A stretch of 27,736 nt of DNA. Origin: Halovenus sp. (GTDB lineage Archaea; Halobacteriota; Halobacteria; Halobacteriales; Haloarculaceae). The position numbers and the translations under genes are program-made. A model generated the notes under the pieces. That model was not told the DNA's origin and searched no databases. It saw nothing but the letters and a program-made list of their open reading frames with translations. The stretch covers positions 1 through 27,736 of the forward strand of contig PUNZ01000145.1 in the NCBI GenBank assembly GCA_003551945.1, written 5' to 3'. The stretch's first letter is position 1, and each line of letters opens with the position of its first letter. Below are positions 21,004 to 27,736 of this stretch, piece by piece.

Positions 21004-23943
21004 ATGGGAACTGAACAAACTGGTGACGACACTGGCCGTGCATGGATGCGCGCGCTTCTCGTCATCTGCGGAGCCCTCGCGGTGGTCCTCGCTGCCCTCA
21101 TGATTGCGTCGGTGAGTACCGGCGGGTTAGCCGGTAGTCCAATCGAGCAGGCGCTTCCTGGAGAGGCGTTCCCAGAGCATGAAATCGGCGACAATGACGT
21201 AGACGCAGCAACCGGTGGCAGTGGCGGATTCGGTGCTCTTAACCACGGTGACGAAACTGGTGTTGGTGGTGAAACTGGCTTTGATAACGAGACATACGGT
21301 TCAGAGGATACGGATGTCCATTTTACTGTTGAAAGTTCGCAGCCATCATACTGGCGCACAGGGACATACGACCGCTATACTGGGTCTGGCTGGGAGTCGA
21401 CGTTAGACCCAAGCCCGTACGGTGGCGACCTGTCACATGATGGAATCGCTGGGGAAGAAGTTAGCTATGAAGTAACACTCGAACAGCCCGCAGCAGCACT
21501 CCCGACAGTGTGGCGTCCAGCGTCGGTTGATGGCGTTGATGATATGCACGTTACCGACGATGGGGCTGTCGGTGTTGGCGACCCGGTTGATGCCGGCACG
21601 AGCTTTTCTGGTGTTAGTTATCTCCCGGAAGATGATACAGACCTACTTCGTTCTAGCGACCAATCATATCCGGCGGACATCGAATCTCAATATACGCAAC
21701 TCCCAGATGAGGCCCCGGAGAGAGTGGCAGAATTTACGGACGAACTGACGGCTGATGCGGACAATCCATACGAAAAAGCCACGATTGTCGAACAGTGGCT
21801 CCGAACTGAGAAAGACTATTCGCTTGAAGCCTCAGCACAGAGCGATACTATCGCTGATACGTTCATCTTTGAGATGGACGAAGGCTACTGTGAGTATTTC
21901 GCAACGGCGATGACGACCATGTTGCGCACACAGGATATTCCAACGCGATATACGGTTGGCTACTCGACTGGGACGCTCGTTGATGACAATACCTACGAAG
22001 TTCGTGGGATGAACGCGCATGCATGGGTCGAAGTCTATTTCGAGGACATTGGCTGGATTCCGTTTGAACCAACCCCTGCCAGCGACCGAATTGATTCGGA
22101 ACAGCAGGCAATTGATGAGGATGGCTTGTCCGATGAGACGGAGTTTGGTGAAGAACAGACACGTCCCGGTGAAACGGTGGGGCCCGACGGGGTCGAAGAG
22201 CCTGAGTCGGTCGAGGAAGCCCGTGAGCAGTTCGAGGATGATGATCAATCTGTGCCTGAGGAGTTTCCCGAAGACGGCTCGCTTCCCGATGAGTTCCCCG
22301 GAACCAACGACACGCCACAGCCTGGCGATGAGTTCCCAGATGATGATATTGACCCGCCTGAAAACGGCGACATACCACCGGCTAACGACCCGACGAATGA
22401 CACTGGCCATGAACAGACTGACCACGGCTATTCGGTGTCGTTTAATCAGAGCCCACTGATTCCGGGAGAGACGGTTGAACTGACGGTAATGAACAACTCA
22501 GAACCTGCGACGTTCAAAGAAGTCAGTTTCAACGGCGACCCGATTGGCATCACAGATTCAGCAGGAACGGTCGAGGGGACGGTTCCCTTTGCAGATGAGT
22601 TAGAGATTGGGCTCGAACAAGTCGACCCTGACCCGCTTTGGAATGAAACAAATCAGGCTGAGGAGAGTCACTCCTCGCTAGAGGCTACAGAGATTGAACC
22701 CACCACGCAGGCCTCGAGTGCTACTGCTTCAGGCGGAGAGAAACTGTTTGCTGGTGGGAGCGGGACTGTCGGTCAAGCTACTGATGGAAGCGCCGGTGCT
22801 GATGGTGGTATCTATCCAATCGAAACAAACGCCTCTGTCACGGTATCCGGAGATGTTCATCCGGGAAATGACGTCACGGTGACGGCACGGATTAACGAGA
22901 CGCCTGTCTCGAACGCCGACGTTTTGATTGACGGCGACTCCGTTACTGAGACGGACCAGACCGGACAGGCAGAGATTACCGTTCCGGAAACTCCGGGCAA
23001 CCACACTGTTACTGTTGAGCGTGAATCAGTAAACGGAGAAACGACACTTTCGGTTCCAGAGCTTGAGATATCAGTTGAGGAAAACCAGTTTCTCGCCCTT
23101 CCGTTTGGTTCTGTAACCGTGGAGGCGGCATACGACAACGAATCGATTGCTGGAGTAACGGTCGAACGTGATGGCGAGAACGTCACAACGACTGGGCCGG
23201 ATGGGACGGCACCGGTTGGGCTGCCCTTTTCGTCATCCGCTGAGTTTGCGGTAACCCAACATGGTATCTCTGCCGAGACAACCGTCGACGGTCTGTTCCG
23301 AAACCTTGGCGTTGTCTTGGTTGGCACGCTCATCACCGTTGGAGGCGTTGCAGTGTTGCTCTCTCGAAGCAGCTATCAACTCCGCACTGTCATTTCGTTT
23401 CTGGGTAGTCTTCCCGGCCGTATCGTTGCCCTGTCGGTCAGCATCCTTGTCAACCTGAGTACCCGTGGCGATGAGTATCTGCGCCGGATCGGTGACCGAA
23501 TCCGCAGTGGGTTAGGTCACCTCTTGCGTGTGATGCAGGGTTCGATGCATCCCTCAGAATTGCTGGCTCACCTTCGCGGCTGGCTTGCAGTACAGGGTCG
23601 CTCCGCACGTCGGCTTTTTAGTTCCGAATCGACGAGTCGCGGTGCCATTGCTGATGACCTGCCGCCGGATGCACGAACCAGAGTCCGTCGGGCGTGGCAA
23701 CAGTTTCTCACCTACGTGAGTGTTCGAAGGAAATCGACTCAAACACCGGGGGAGTTGGCTTTGCACGCGATTGAGCGTGATAAACTCCCGTCAGAGGATG
23801 TGCGCACGCTCTGTGAAACGTATCGGGCGGTAGAGTACGGTCATCGACCAGCACAAAATCGGGTAGAGAGCGTTGAACGGGCGCTACAGCGCATCGAGCA
23901 ACGAGAGCGCGAACACCGAGAGCAATCGGGAGGGGCCGATTGA
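21004..23943 (+). CDS. Membrane-anchored transglutaminase-like protein with DUF4129 tail
   Basis: The 979-residue protein has one membrane helix at about 15-37, an extracellular region, a second helix at about 766-787, and a cytoplasmic tail. The transglutaminase core has GYCEYFATAMTTMLR with Cys296, NAHAWVEVYF with His339, and WIPFEPTP, where Glu355 stands in place of the usual aspartate. A linker with three EFP repeats (about 418-450) and two Ig-like segments rich in N-x-S/T sites follow. The cytoplasmic tail (about 880-979, TPGELALHAIERDKLPSEDV) is DUF4129-like. Bacterial TgpA enzymes have several N-terminal membrane helices; here there is one. It may be a protein crosslinker or protease of the cell surface. 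The next gene overlaps its stop (TGATG), so an operon is clear. Confidence 0.85.
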   Translation: MGTEQTGDDTGRAWMRALLVICGALAVVLAALMIASVSTGGLAGSPIEQALPGEAFPEHEIGDNDVDAATGGSGGFGALNHGDETGVGGETGFDNETYGSEDTDVHFTVESSQPSYWRTGTYDRYTGSGWESTLDPSPYGGDLSHDGIAGEEVSYEVTLEQPAAALPTVWRPASVDGVDDMHVTDDGAVGVGDPVDAGTSFSGVSYLPEDDTDLLRSSDQSYPADIESQYTQLPDEAPERVAEFTDELTADADNPYEKATIVEQWLRTEKDYSLEASAQSDTIADTFIFEMDEGYCEYFATAMTTMLRTQDIPTRYTVGYSTGTLVDDNTYEVRGMNAHAWVEVYFEDIGWIPFEPTPASDRIDSEQQAIDEDGLSDETEFGEEQTRPGETVGPDGVEEPESVEEAREQFEDDDQSVPEEFPEDGSLPDEFPGTNDTPQPGDEFPDDDIDPPENGDIPPANDPTNDTGHEQTDHGYSVSFNQSPLIPGETVELTVMNNSEPATFKEVSFNGDPIGITDSAGTVEGTVPFADELEIGLEQVDPDPLWNETNQAEESHSSLEATEIEPTTQASSATASGGEKLFAGGSGTVGQATDGSAGADGGIYPIETNASVTVSGDVHPGNDVTVTARINETPVSNADVLIDGDSVTETDQTGQAEITVPETPGNHTVTVERESVNGETTLSVPELEISVEENQFLALPFGSVTVEAAYDNESIAGVTVERDGENVTTTGPDGTAPVGLPFSSSAEFAVTQHGISAETTVDGLFRNLGVVLVGTLITVGGVAVLLSRSSYQLRTVISFLGSLPGRIVALSVSILVNLSTRGDEYLRRIGDRIRSGLGHLLRVMQGSMHPSELLAHLRGWLAVQGRSARRLFSSESTSRGAIADDLPPDARTRVRRAWQQFLTYVSVRRKSTQTPGELALHAIERDKLPSEDVRTLCETYRAVEYGHRPAQNRVESVERALQRIEQREREHREQSGGAD

Positions 23944-24560
23944 TGCGCTTGCGAGTTGCGGTGTTTGGGGCGCTGGGGGTACTGGCAACGCTTCTTGGCG
24001 TCGGGCTGATTCTGTTCCCGTCGCTCGTTGAGATGGGGCCGTTCCCGATTATCGAACAGTGGGGTGCACAACGGACGGTCTCACAACTACTCTTTCTCAT
24101 TGGTCTGGGTGTGTTGCTGTATCTACTCTTTGCCGCCCGGTCTGGAACAAGCGAGGAGCGAAATACCACACCAGAACAGCAGTTTGCGCAGGCACAGGAA
24201 ACGCCGCCGGAACTGGTCACTGCCGAGAAACGACAGCTGGCTGCAGCCTCGCTCGATGACAGTTTCACTCGGGCTATTGAGGCAGGTGGCGCTCAGTTCA
24301 AGCACGCACGCAACCTCTTGTATCAAACTGCGGTTGTTGCGTATGCTGAGACAAAGGGGATGAGCACAGACACGGCGAGCGACCATATCGACCGGGGTGA
24401 GTGGACGACTGATACAACGGCAGCAGCAGTACTAGCGACGAACAAGGGGCCACAGCCACCTCTCTTTGCACGGCTCCATCTTTGGCTTCGACCCGAACGT
24501 GAACGAAAGCGACGATTGAACCGCACTATCGAGGCAATCGCCGAAATACAACACCAATGA
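23943..24560 (+). CDS. Small membrane protein (DUF7269-like) of the transglutaminase operon
   Basis: The 205-residue protein has two membrane helices at about 4-25 and 47-66, and a cytoplasmic helical domain (about 90-205) with DDSFTRAIEAGGAQFKHARN and a basic end (RPERERKRRLNRTIEAIAEI). It matches a haloarchaeal family found beside DUF58 and transglutaminase genes; I use the family label with caution. The ATG at 23943 overlaps the previous stop (TGATG), and its own stop overlaps the DUF58 start (ATGA at 24557-24560), so translation is probably coupled on both sides. Confidence 0.75.
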   Translation: MRLRVAVFGALGVLATLLGVGLILFPSLVEMGPFPIIEQWGAQRTVSQLLFLIGLGVLLYLLFAARSGTSEERNTTPEQQFAQAQETPPELVTAEKRQLAAASLDDSFTRAIEAGGAQFKHARNLLYQTAVVAYAETKGMSTDTASDHIDRGEWTTDTTAAAVLATNKGPQPPLFARLHLWLRPERERKRRLNRTIEAIAEIQHQ

Positions 24561-25972
24561 CACGAAGACGGACAGCACGGTGGCGCGTTGCCCTTGTTGG
24601 AGCAGTTGCGTTGGCCTGCTTTGGGCTGTTGTTTACCAACGTCACGCTTCTTGTGGGAGCGATTATCCCCCTCTCCTATCTGCTATATGATGCCCTATCT
24701 ACCATTCCGGAACCTATAAGGCTCCAGGCAACCCGGGAGTTTGACCCAGCAGCGCCGGTTCCCGGTGAGCAGGTGACCGTTACCCTGACGCTGACAAACC
24801 AGACTGAGATAACACTCACAGATATTCGCCTCATTGACGGCGTTCCCGACGCTCTTCGTGTGCTCTCTGGCTCGCCACGGGCGGCAGTTTCGCTCCAAGC
24901 GGGTGAAGAGCGGACGCTTTCGTATAGGGTGCTTGCTCGCCGAGGGGAGTTCGAGTTCAGCGACCCGGTTGTAAGAATCCGGTCGCTGTCGGGAACGAAC
25001 CAACTAACGACTACGGTGGACATCGACGGGAAAACAACACTCACTGGTGCGAACGCCGTCAGAGACGCCCTTCCGACCGACAGCTCACTTCCACGGGCAG
25101 GCACGTTGCCAACTGACTCCGGTGGCACTGGGCTCGAATTTTATGCAACAAGACAATACCGAAGTGGTGATTCGATACGGCGAATTGACTGGCGAAATTA
25201 CGCCAAAACGGGCGAACTAGTGACAGTGCAGTACCGGGAGGAGCGGGCAGTTCGAACGGTAATTGTGCTCGATGCCCGCCCGGTAGGTGCCGTGACTCCT
25301 GCAGCCGGCTATCCAACGGGGACGGCGCTCTGTTCGTATGCCGGGGAGCGAATCCATGATGCGCTTACTCGGGTTGGTGTTGTCACAGACCTCACTGCAG
25401 TAGGATTCAACCCCGGAGATATCAATGGGCTTGTTGGGCCCGATGGGTTGCCGTGGATTGATGGTGAGCAAGCAAGCGGCTCGCAGGTTGACCCACAACT
25501 GTTGTTTAGCGCGGTCACGGAACGAGCTGAGCGGACGCCACAGACCGTCTCAACCCGGCCCCCGTCCGCTGCACCGTCACCGCCGGCAGCAGCGTCTGGG
25601 CCGTATGACCAGACACAGCAAGCTGCTGTCAGGGCAGACGGTCGCGGTCGCTTGGATGAATCGACGGCGGGACAGATTGAGTTTCTGTTGGCTCGCTTGC
25701 CGCCGAATGCGCAGGTCGTCGTTTGCACGACGCTCCTTGATAACTGGGCTGTCACGCTGGGCGAAGCGTTGTCTGCTCGTGGCTATCCACTGGTCGTTGT
25801 CACCCCAGACGTTCTCCAACGTGGCTCGCCGGGCCAACAGCTCGCTGGCACAGTTAGAACCCTCCGAGTCCGGGCTCTCGAACAACTGGGCGCAACAGTG
25901 AGTTGGCAGCCAGAACAGCCAGTTGATTACGCACTCAGACGCTCACTCCCACATTTGCTCTCAAAACAATGA
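24557..25972 (+). CDS. DUF58 domain protein
   Basis: The 471-residue protein has two N-terminal membrane helices (about 11-30 and 32-50), a beta-sandwich (about 58-160) and a DUF58 signature (RSGDSIRRIDWRNYAKTGEL) near residues 203-222. The vWA-like domain that follows starts VIVLDARPVG, where the D-x-S-x-S metal site of many homologues is absent. A proline/alanine-rich insertion (about 335-370) splits it. DUF58 proteins are usually encoded with MoxR ATPases and transglutaminase-like proteins, and are thought to help assemble surface proteins. No MoxR gene is visible here; it may lie beyond the window. The start overlaps the previous stop by four bases. Confidence 0.85.
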   Translation: MTRRRTARWRVALVGAVALACFGLLFTNVTLLVGAIIPLSYLLYDALSTIPEPIRLQATREFDPAAPVPGEQVTVTLTLTNQTEITLTDIRLIDGVPDALRVLSGSPRAAVSLQAGEERTLSYRVLARRGEFEFSDPVVRIRSLSGTNQLTTTVDIDGKTTLTGANAVRDALPTDSSLPRAGTLPTDSGGTGLEFYATRQYRSGDSIRRIDWRNYAKTGELVTVQYREERAVRTVIVLDARPVGAVTPAAGYPTGTALCSYAGERIHDALTRVGVVTDLTAVGFNPGDINGLVGPDGLPWIDGEQASGSQVDPQLLFSAVTERAERTPQTVSTRPPSAAPSPPAAASGPYDQTQQAAVRADGRGRLDESTAGQIEFLLARLPPNAQVVVCTTLLDNWAVTLGEALSARGYPLVVVTPDVLQRGSPGQQLAGTVRTLRVRALEQLGATVSWQPEQPVDYALRRSLPHLLSKQ

Positions 25973-26055
25973 TTGATTTGTACACTTCCGACCGCTCATT
26001 GAGTTTGTTTGGATACTGTCTGCGTCACAACGAGGTGACCCTCAATGAGCGATGA
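25969..26055 (+). CDS. Possible 28-codon bridging ORF
   Basis: An ORF starts MIDLYTSDRSLSLFG with an ATG that overlaps the DUF58 stop (ATGA) and ends 11 bases inside the next gene. It fills the only gap in an otherwise gap-free operon. It may pass ribosomes from DUF58 to the membrane protein gene, encode a real micropeptide, or be chance. Confidence 0.35.
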   Translation: MIDLYTSDRSLSLFGYCLRHNEVTLNER

Positions 26056-27712
26056 AACGCTGGTGACTGAGGGTAGTGATGGGGCTGTACACGAGCGACT
26101 TTCCGATGACGATGATGCGTACACCGTTGGCGGGGCTAACTGGGGACCGACGCGATTGAGTATCCTTATCCCGCTCATCGGTGGATTTGGCATGGTTGCG
26201 CTGTTTTTGAGGATTGTCGATGACGTGTTCACACCGGTTGCTATCGGTGCCCTGGGTGCAGTTGCATTTACACTGACAATTTGGCTTGTCGATGTCGATG
26301 ACGAGGGAGTCTCGACGTTCATTGCGAGTCTGTTGACGATTTTCGTTGGTCTTGGCCTATTTGGTGGGAGCGCCTCAATGGGGCTGTTGTTGGGGGCTGA
26401 CCTGTTTCCGATTGAAGACCTGAGCTTTTTGTCGCTCAGTACACTCCTTATCGTGGGCCATATCGGTGTTGTCCTTGGGTGCTCGCTTATCATATTCGGT
26501 AGCACCGTCGGTCTCAGAAACGTAGCAATGGGAGACAGTTTGCGGGAGTATACCGGCATCGCACTCGTTGCTGCCACTATTCCCGGGGCAGTGTCTCTCA
26601 CATTTATCGCATTGACGATTGCCTCCGCCGGCGATATTGCGGGTCCGGCAACGCTTTGGGCCGAAGTACGTGGATTTGTGAGCGAGGTCTATCTTTCGAC
26701 ACCTGGTGACGCGTTGTACCTGAGTTCGTTCTTGTTCCTCGTTGCGCTGGCTCTTGCGAGCCTTCGGGGGGCAATTGGCGTCTTACCAGTGTCCGAACTT
26801 CTCGCTGACAGCGAGACACCCACGTCAGGTTCACTCTCTTTCGTAAACGCTGTATTGGTCGTGCTTTCCATGGGGCTCTTTCTCGCGTCCATTCTCTGGC
26901 TGTTCGTGGAGCAGTCGTTTACACCGTTTGAACTCAGAAGCATCCTGGGGACAACAGTCTATGATGGTATTCGCACAGTGACCACCGCAACTGGCTTTCG
27001 CCTTCTCCTTGCTGGCGGAGCAGTTGCTCTTCTCTGTGTCAGTGTTGTCGTCTATGCGGTTCAGCGTCTGGCCCGGTCGAACGTTGACCGACTCTCGCGA
27101 CGTGTGGCCGCATTGGCGGGTGGCGGGGTTATCACCGTTGGTGGACTCTGGATTGCACAACCAGCGTTTGAGTGGGTGGTGTTCGAAATTGAAACGAGAC
27201 TCCCTGGAATGGTGGCTGGAGACTTCCGTGAGCTCACTGACTTCGCGGCCGATATGTACGGCGCTGAAACAATTGTATTGTTGCTCCTGACCGTGATGAT
27301 TGGTCTCACTGTGAGTACGTTGTTGCTCTTTCGGTTGTTCCTCTTTTTGGGCTACCTTCCCGATAAATCGATGGGGCCGTCAGTTGCCAGTGCTGGCCTG
27401 TTCACAGCGACCGTCTTTGCAGCAACGCTTGACGTACCGCCGTGGGTAGTCCTTGCTGGTCTCGTGGCGACGTTTGTCATCTGGGATGCTGGGCGATTTG
27501 GCGTGACGATGGGTGCTGAAATTGGGCGAAAAGCGCCATCCCGTGGTCCTGAACTTGTTCACAGTGCAGCAACACTTCTCGTTGGGGTCCTTGGGGCAGG
27601 GATAGCAGCCGCGCTTTTGCGTGTCGATTTCCAACTGACGGCGCCAGTCGGGACTGCCGCGCTGTTGAGTGCCTTGGTCGGTCTCGTCTTTCTGCTTGAA
27701 TCGCTTCGGTAA
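26045..27712 (+). CDS. Polytopic membrane protein (DUF7519-like)
   Basis: The 555-residue protein has a short acidic N-terminus (about 1-35) followed by about 13-15 hydrophobic helices, from ILIPLIGGFGMVALFLRIV near 40 to the very C-terminus (LLSALVGLVFLLESLR). There is no clear transporter signature, and few charged residues lie within the helices. It resembles haloarchaeal membrane proteins that follow DUF58 genes. It may supply the multi-helix membrane part that TgpA-type transglutaminases carry in one chain; this is inference. The operon probably continues beyond the window, where a MoxR-type ATPase would be expected. The ATG at 26045 lies 72 bases after the DUF58 stop. Confidence 0.7.
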   Translation: MSDETLVTEGSDGAVHERLSDDDDAYTVGGANWGPTRLSILIPLIGGFGMVALFLRIVDDVFTPVAIGALGAVAFTLTIWLVDVDDEGVSTFIASLLTIFVGLGLFGGSASMGLLLGADLFPIEDLSFLSLSTLLIVGHIGVVLGCSLIIFGSTVGLRNVAMGDSLREYTGIALVAATIPGAVSLTFIALTIASAGDIAGPATLWAEVRGFVSEVYLSTPGDALYLSSFLFLVALALASLRGAIGVLPVSELLADSETPTSGSLSFVNAVLVVLSMGLFLASILWLFVEQSFTPFELRSILGTTVYDGIRTVTTATGFRLLLAGGAVALLCVSVVVYAVQRLARSNVDRLSRRVAALAGGGVITVGGLWIAQPAFEWVVFEIETRLPGMVAGDFRELTDFAADMYGAETIVLLLLTVMIGLTVSTLLLFRLFLFLGYLPDKSMGPSVASAGLFTATVFAATLDVPPWVVLAGLVATFVIWDAGRFGVTMGAEIGRKAPSRGPELVHSAATLLVGVLGAGIAAALLRVDFQLTAPVGTAALLSALVGLVFLLESLR

Positions 27713-27736
27713 CTCCGCTAGTTGTCTCCTTCCGGT

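Noticed and set aside
25996..26601. 201-residue minus-strand frame
   Set aside because: Antisense to the start of the polytopic membrane protein; Ser/Pro/Thr-rich without recognisable motifs.
1..27736. CRISPR array, rRNA or intact insertion sequence
   Set aside because: No regularly spaced repeats, no rRNA-like sequence and no intact transposase were seen.

Overview
The window is a stretch of a haloarchaeal (class Halobacteria) chromosome. The proteins are strongly acidic. Almost every gene has an archaeal TATA-like box 25-29 bases upstream of its start codon and no Shine-Dalgarno site, the leaderless pattern usual in this group. Several genes are typical of haloarchaea: an HTH_10 regulator, an Azf-type glucose-6-phosphate dehydrogenase, a DUF106 membrane protein, a class III pilin-like protein and a leaderless tRNA-Pro(GGG). 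G+C sampled by eye is about 55-60% in housekeeping genes and 43-47% in a few membrane or surface genes. That is lower than most haloarchaea, so I do not name a genus.

Layout. 1-855: AT-rich upstream region full of inverted repeats, then an HTH_10 regulator. 971-1936: quinone oxidoreductase. 1975-4407 (minus): hemE and a large pilin-like surface protein. 4583-7830: adk, DUF106 (Oxa1/EMC3-like), cmk, truB/cbf5 and tRNA-Pro, a conserved growth-related block with several internal promoters. 7831-9148: a structured intergenic region, a membrane-anchored protein I do not recognise, and a possible gene remnant. 9149-11727: a 758-residue linker/coiled-coil scaffold protein that converges on a small winged-helix regulator. 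11728-12086: about 360 bases with no firm gene but two candidate promoters and a Trp-rich mini-ORF overlapping purA. 12087-13451: purA. 13565-14161: AT-rich membrane protein. 14188-16224 (minus): Ski2-like helicase with a Cys4 zinc finger. 16341-17144: membrane protein with a C-terminal zinc ribbon. 17227-17988: azf. 18006-18566 (minus): zinc-finger and thiamine-binding protein pair. 18789-20189: SRP54. 20276-20893 (minus): DUF309. 21004-27712: a tightly packed operon of a secreted transglutaminase-like protein, a small membrane protein, a DUF58 protein and a polytopic membrane protein, running to the window edge.

Functionally, the window mixes nucleotide metabolism (adk, cmk, purA), RNA modification and decay (truB, helicase), protein targeting and insertion (SRP54, DUF106), haem synthesis and sugar oxidation with uncharacterised surface and membrane systems. 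The best candidates for something undescribed are: (1) the 21-27.7 kb transglutaminase/DUF58 operon, where the enzyme has one N-terminal membrane anchor, a Cys-His-Glu rather than Cys-His-Asp triad, a separately encoded polytopic partner, and a 28-codon ORF bridging two genes; (2) the 8.0-11.7 kb group of two long-linker proteins, one with what looks like a degenerate nuclease-fold C-terminus, whose promoter is a perfect 12-bp palindrome; and (3) the Trp-rich mini-ORF leading into purA. All functional statements come from reading the sequence; no database search was run.
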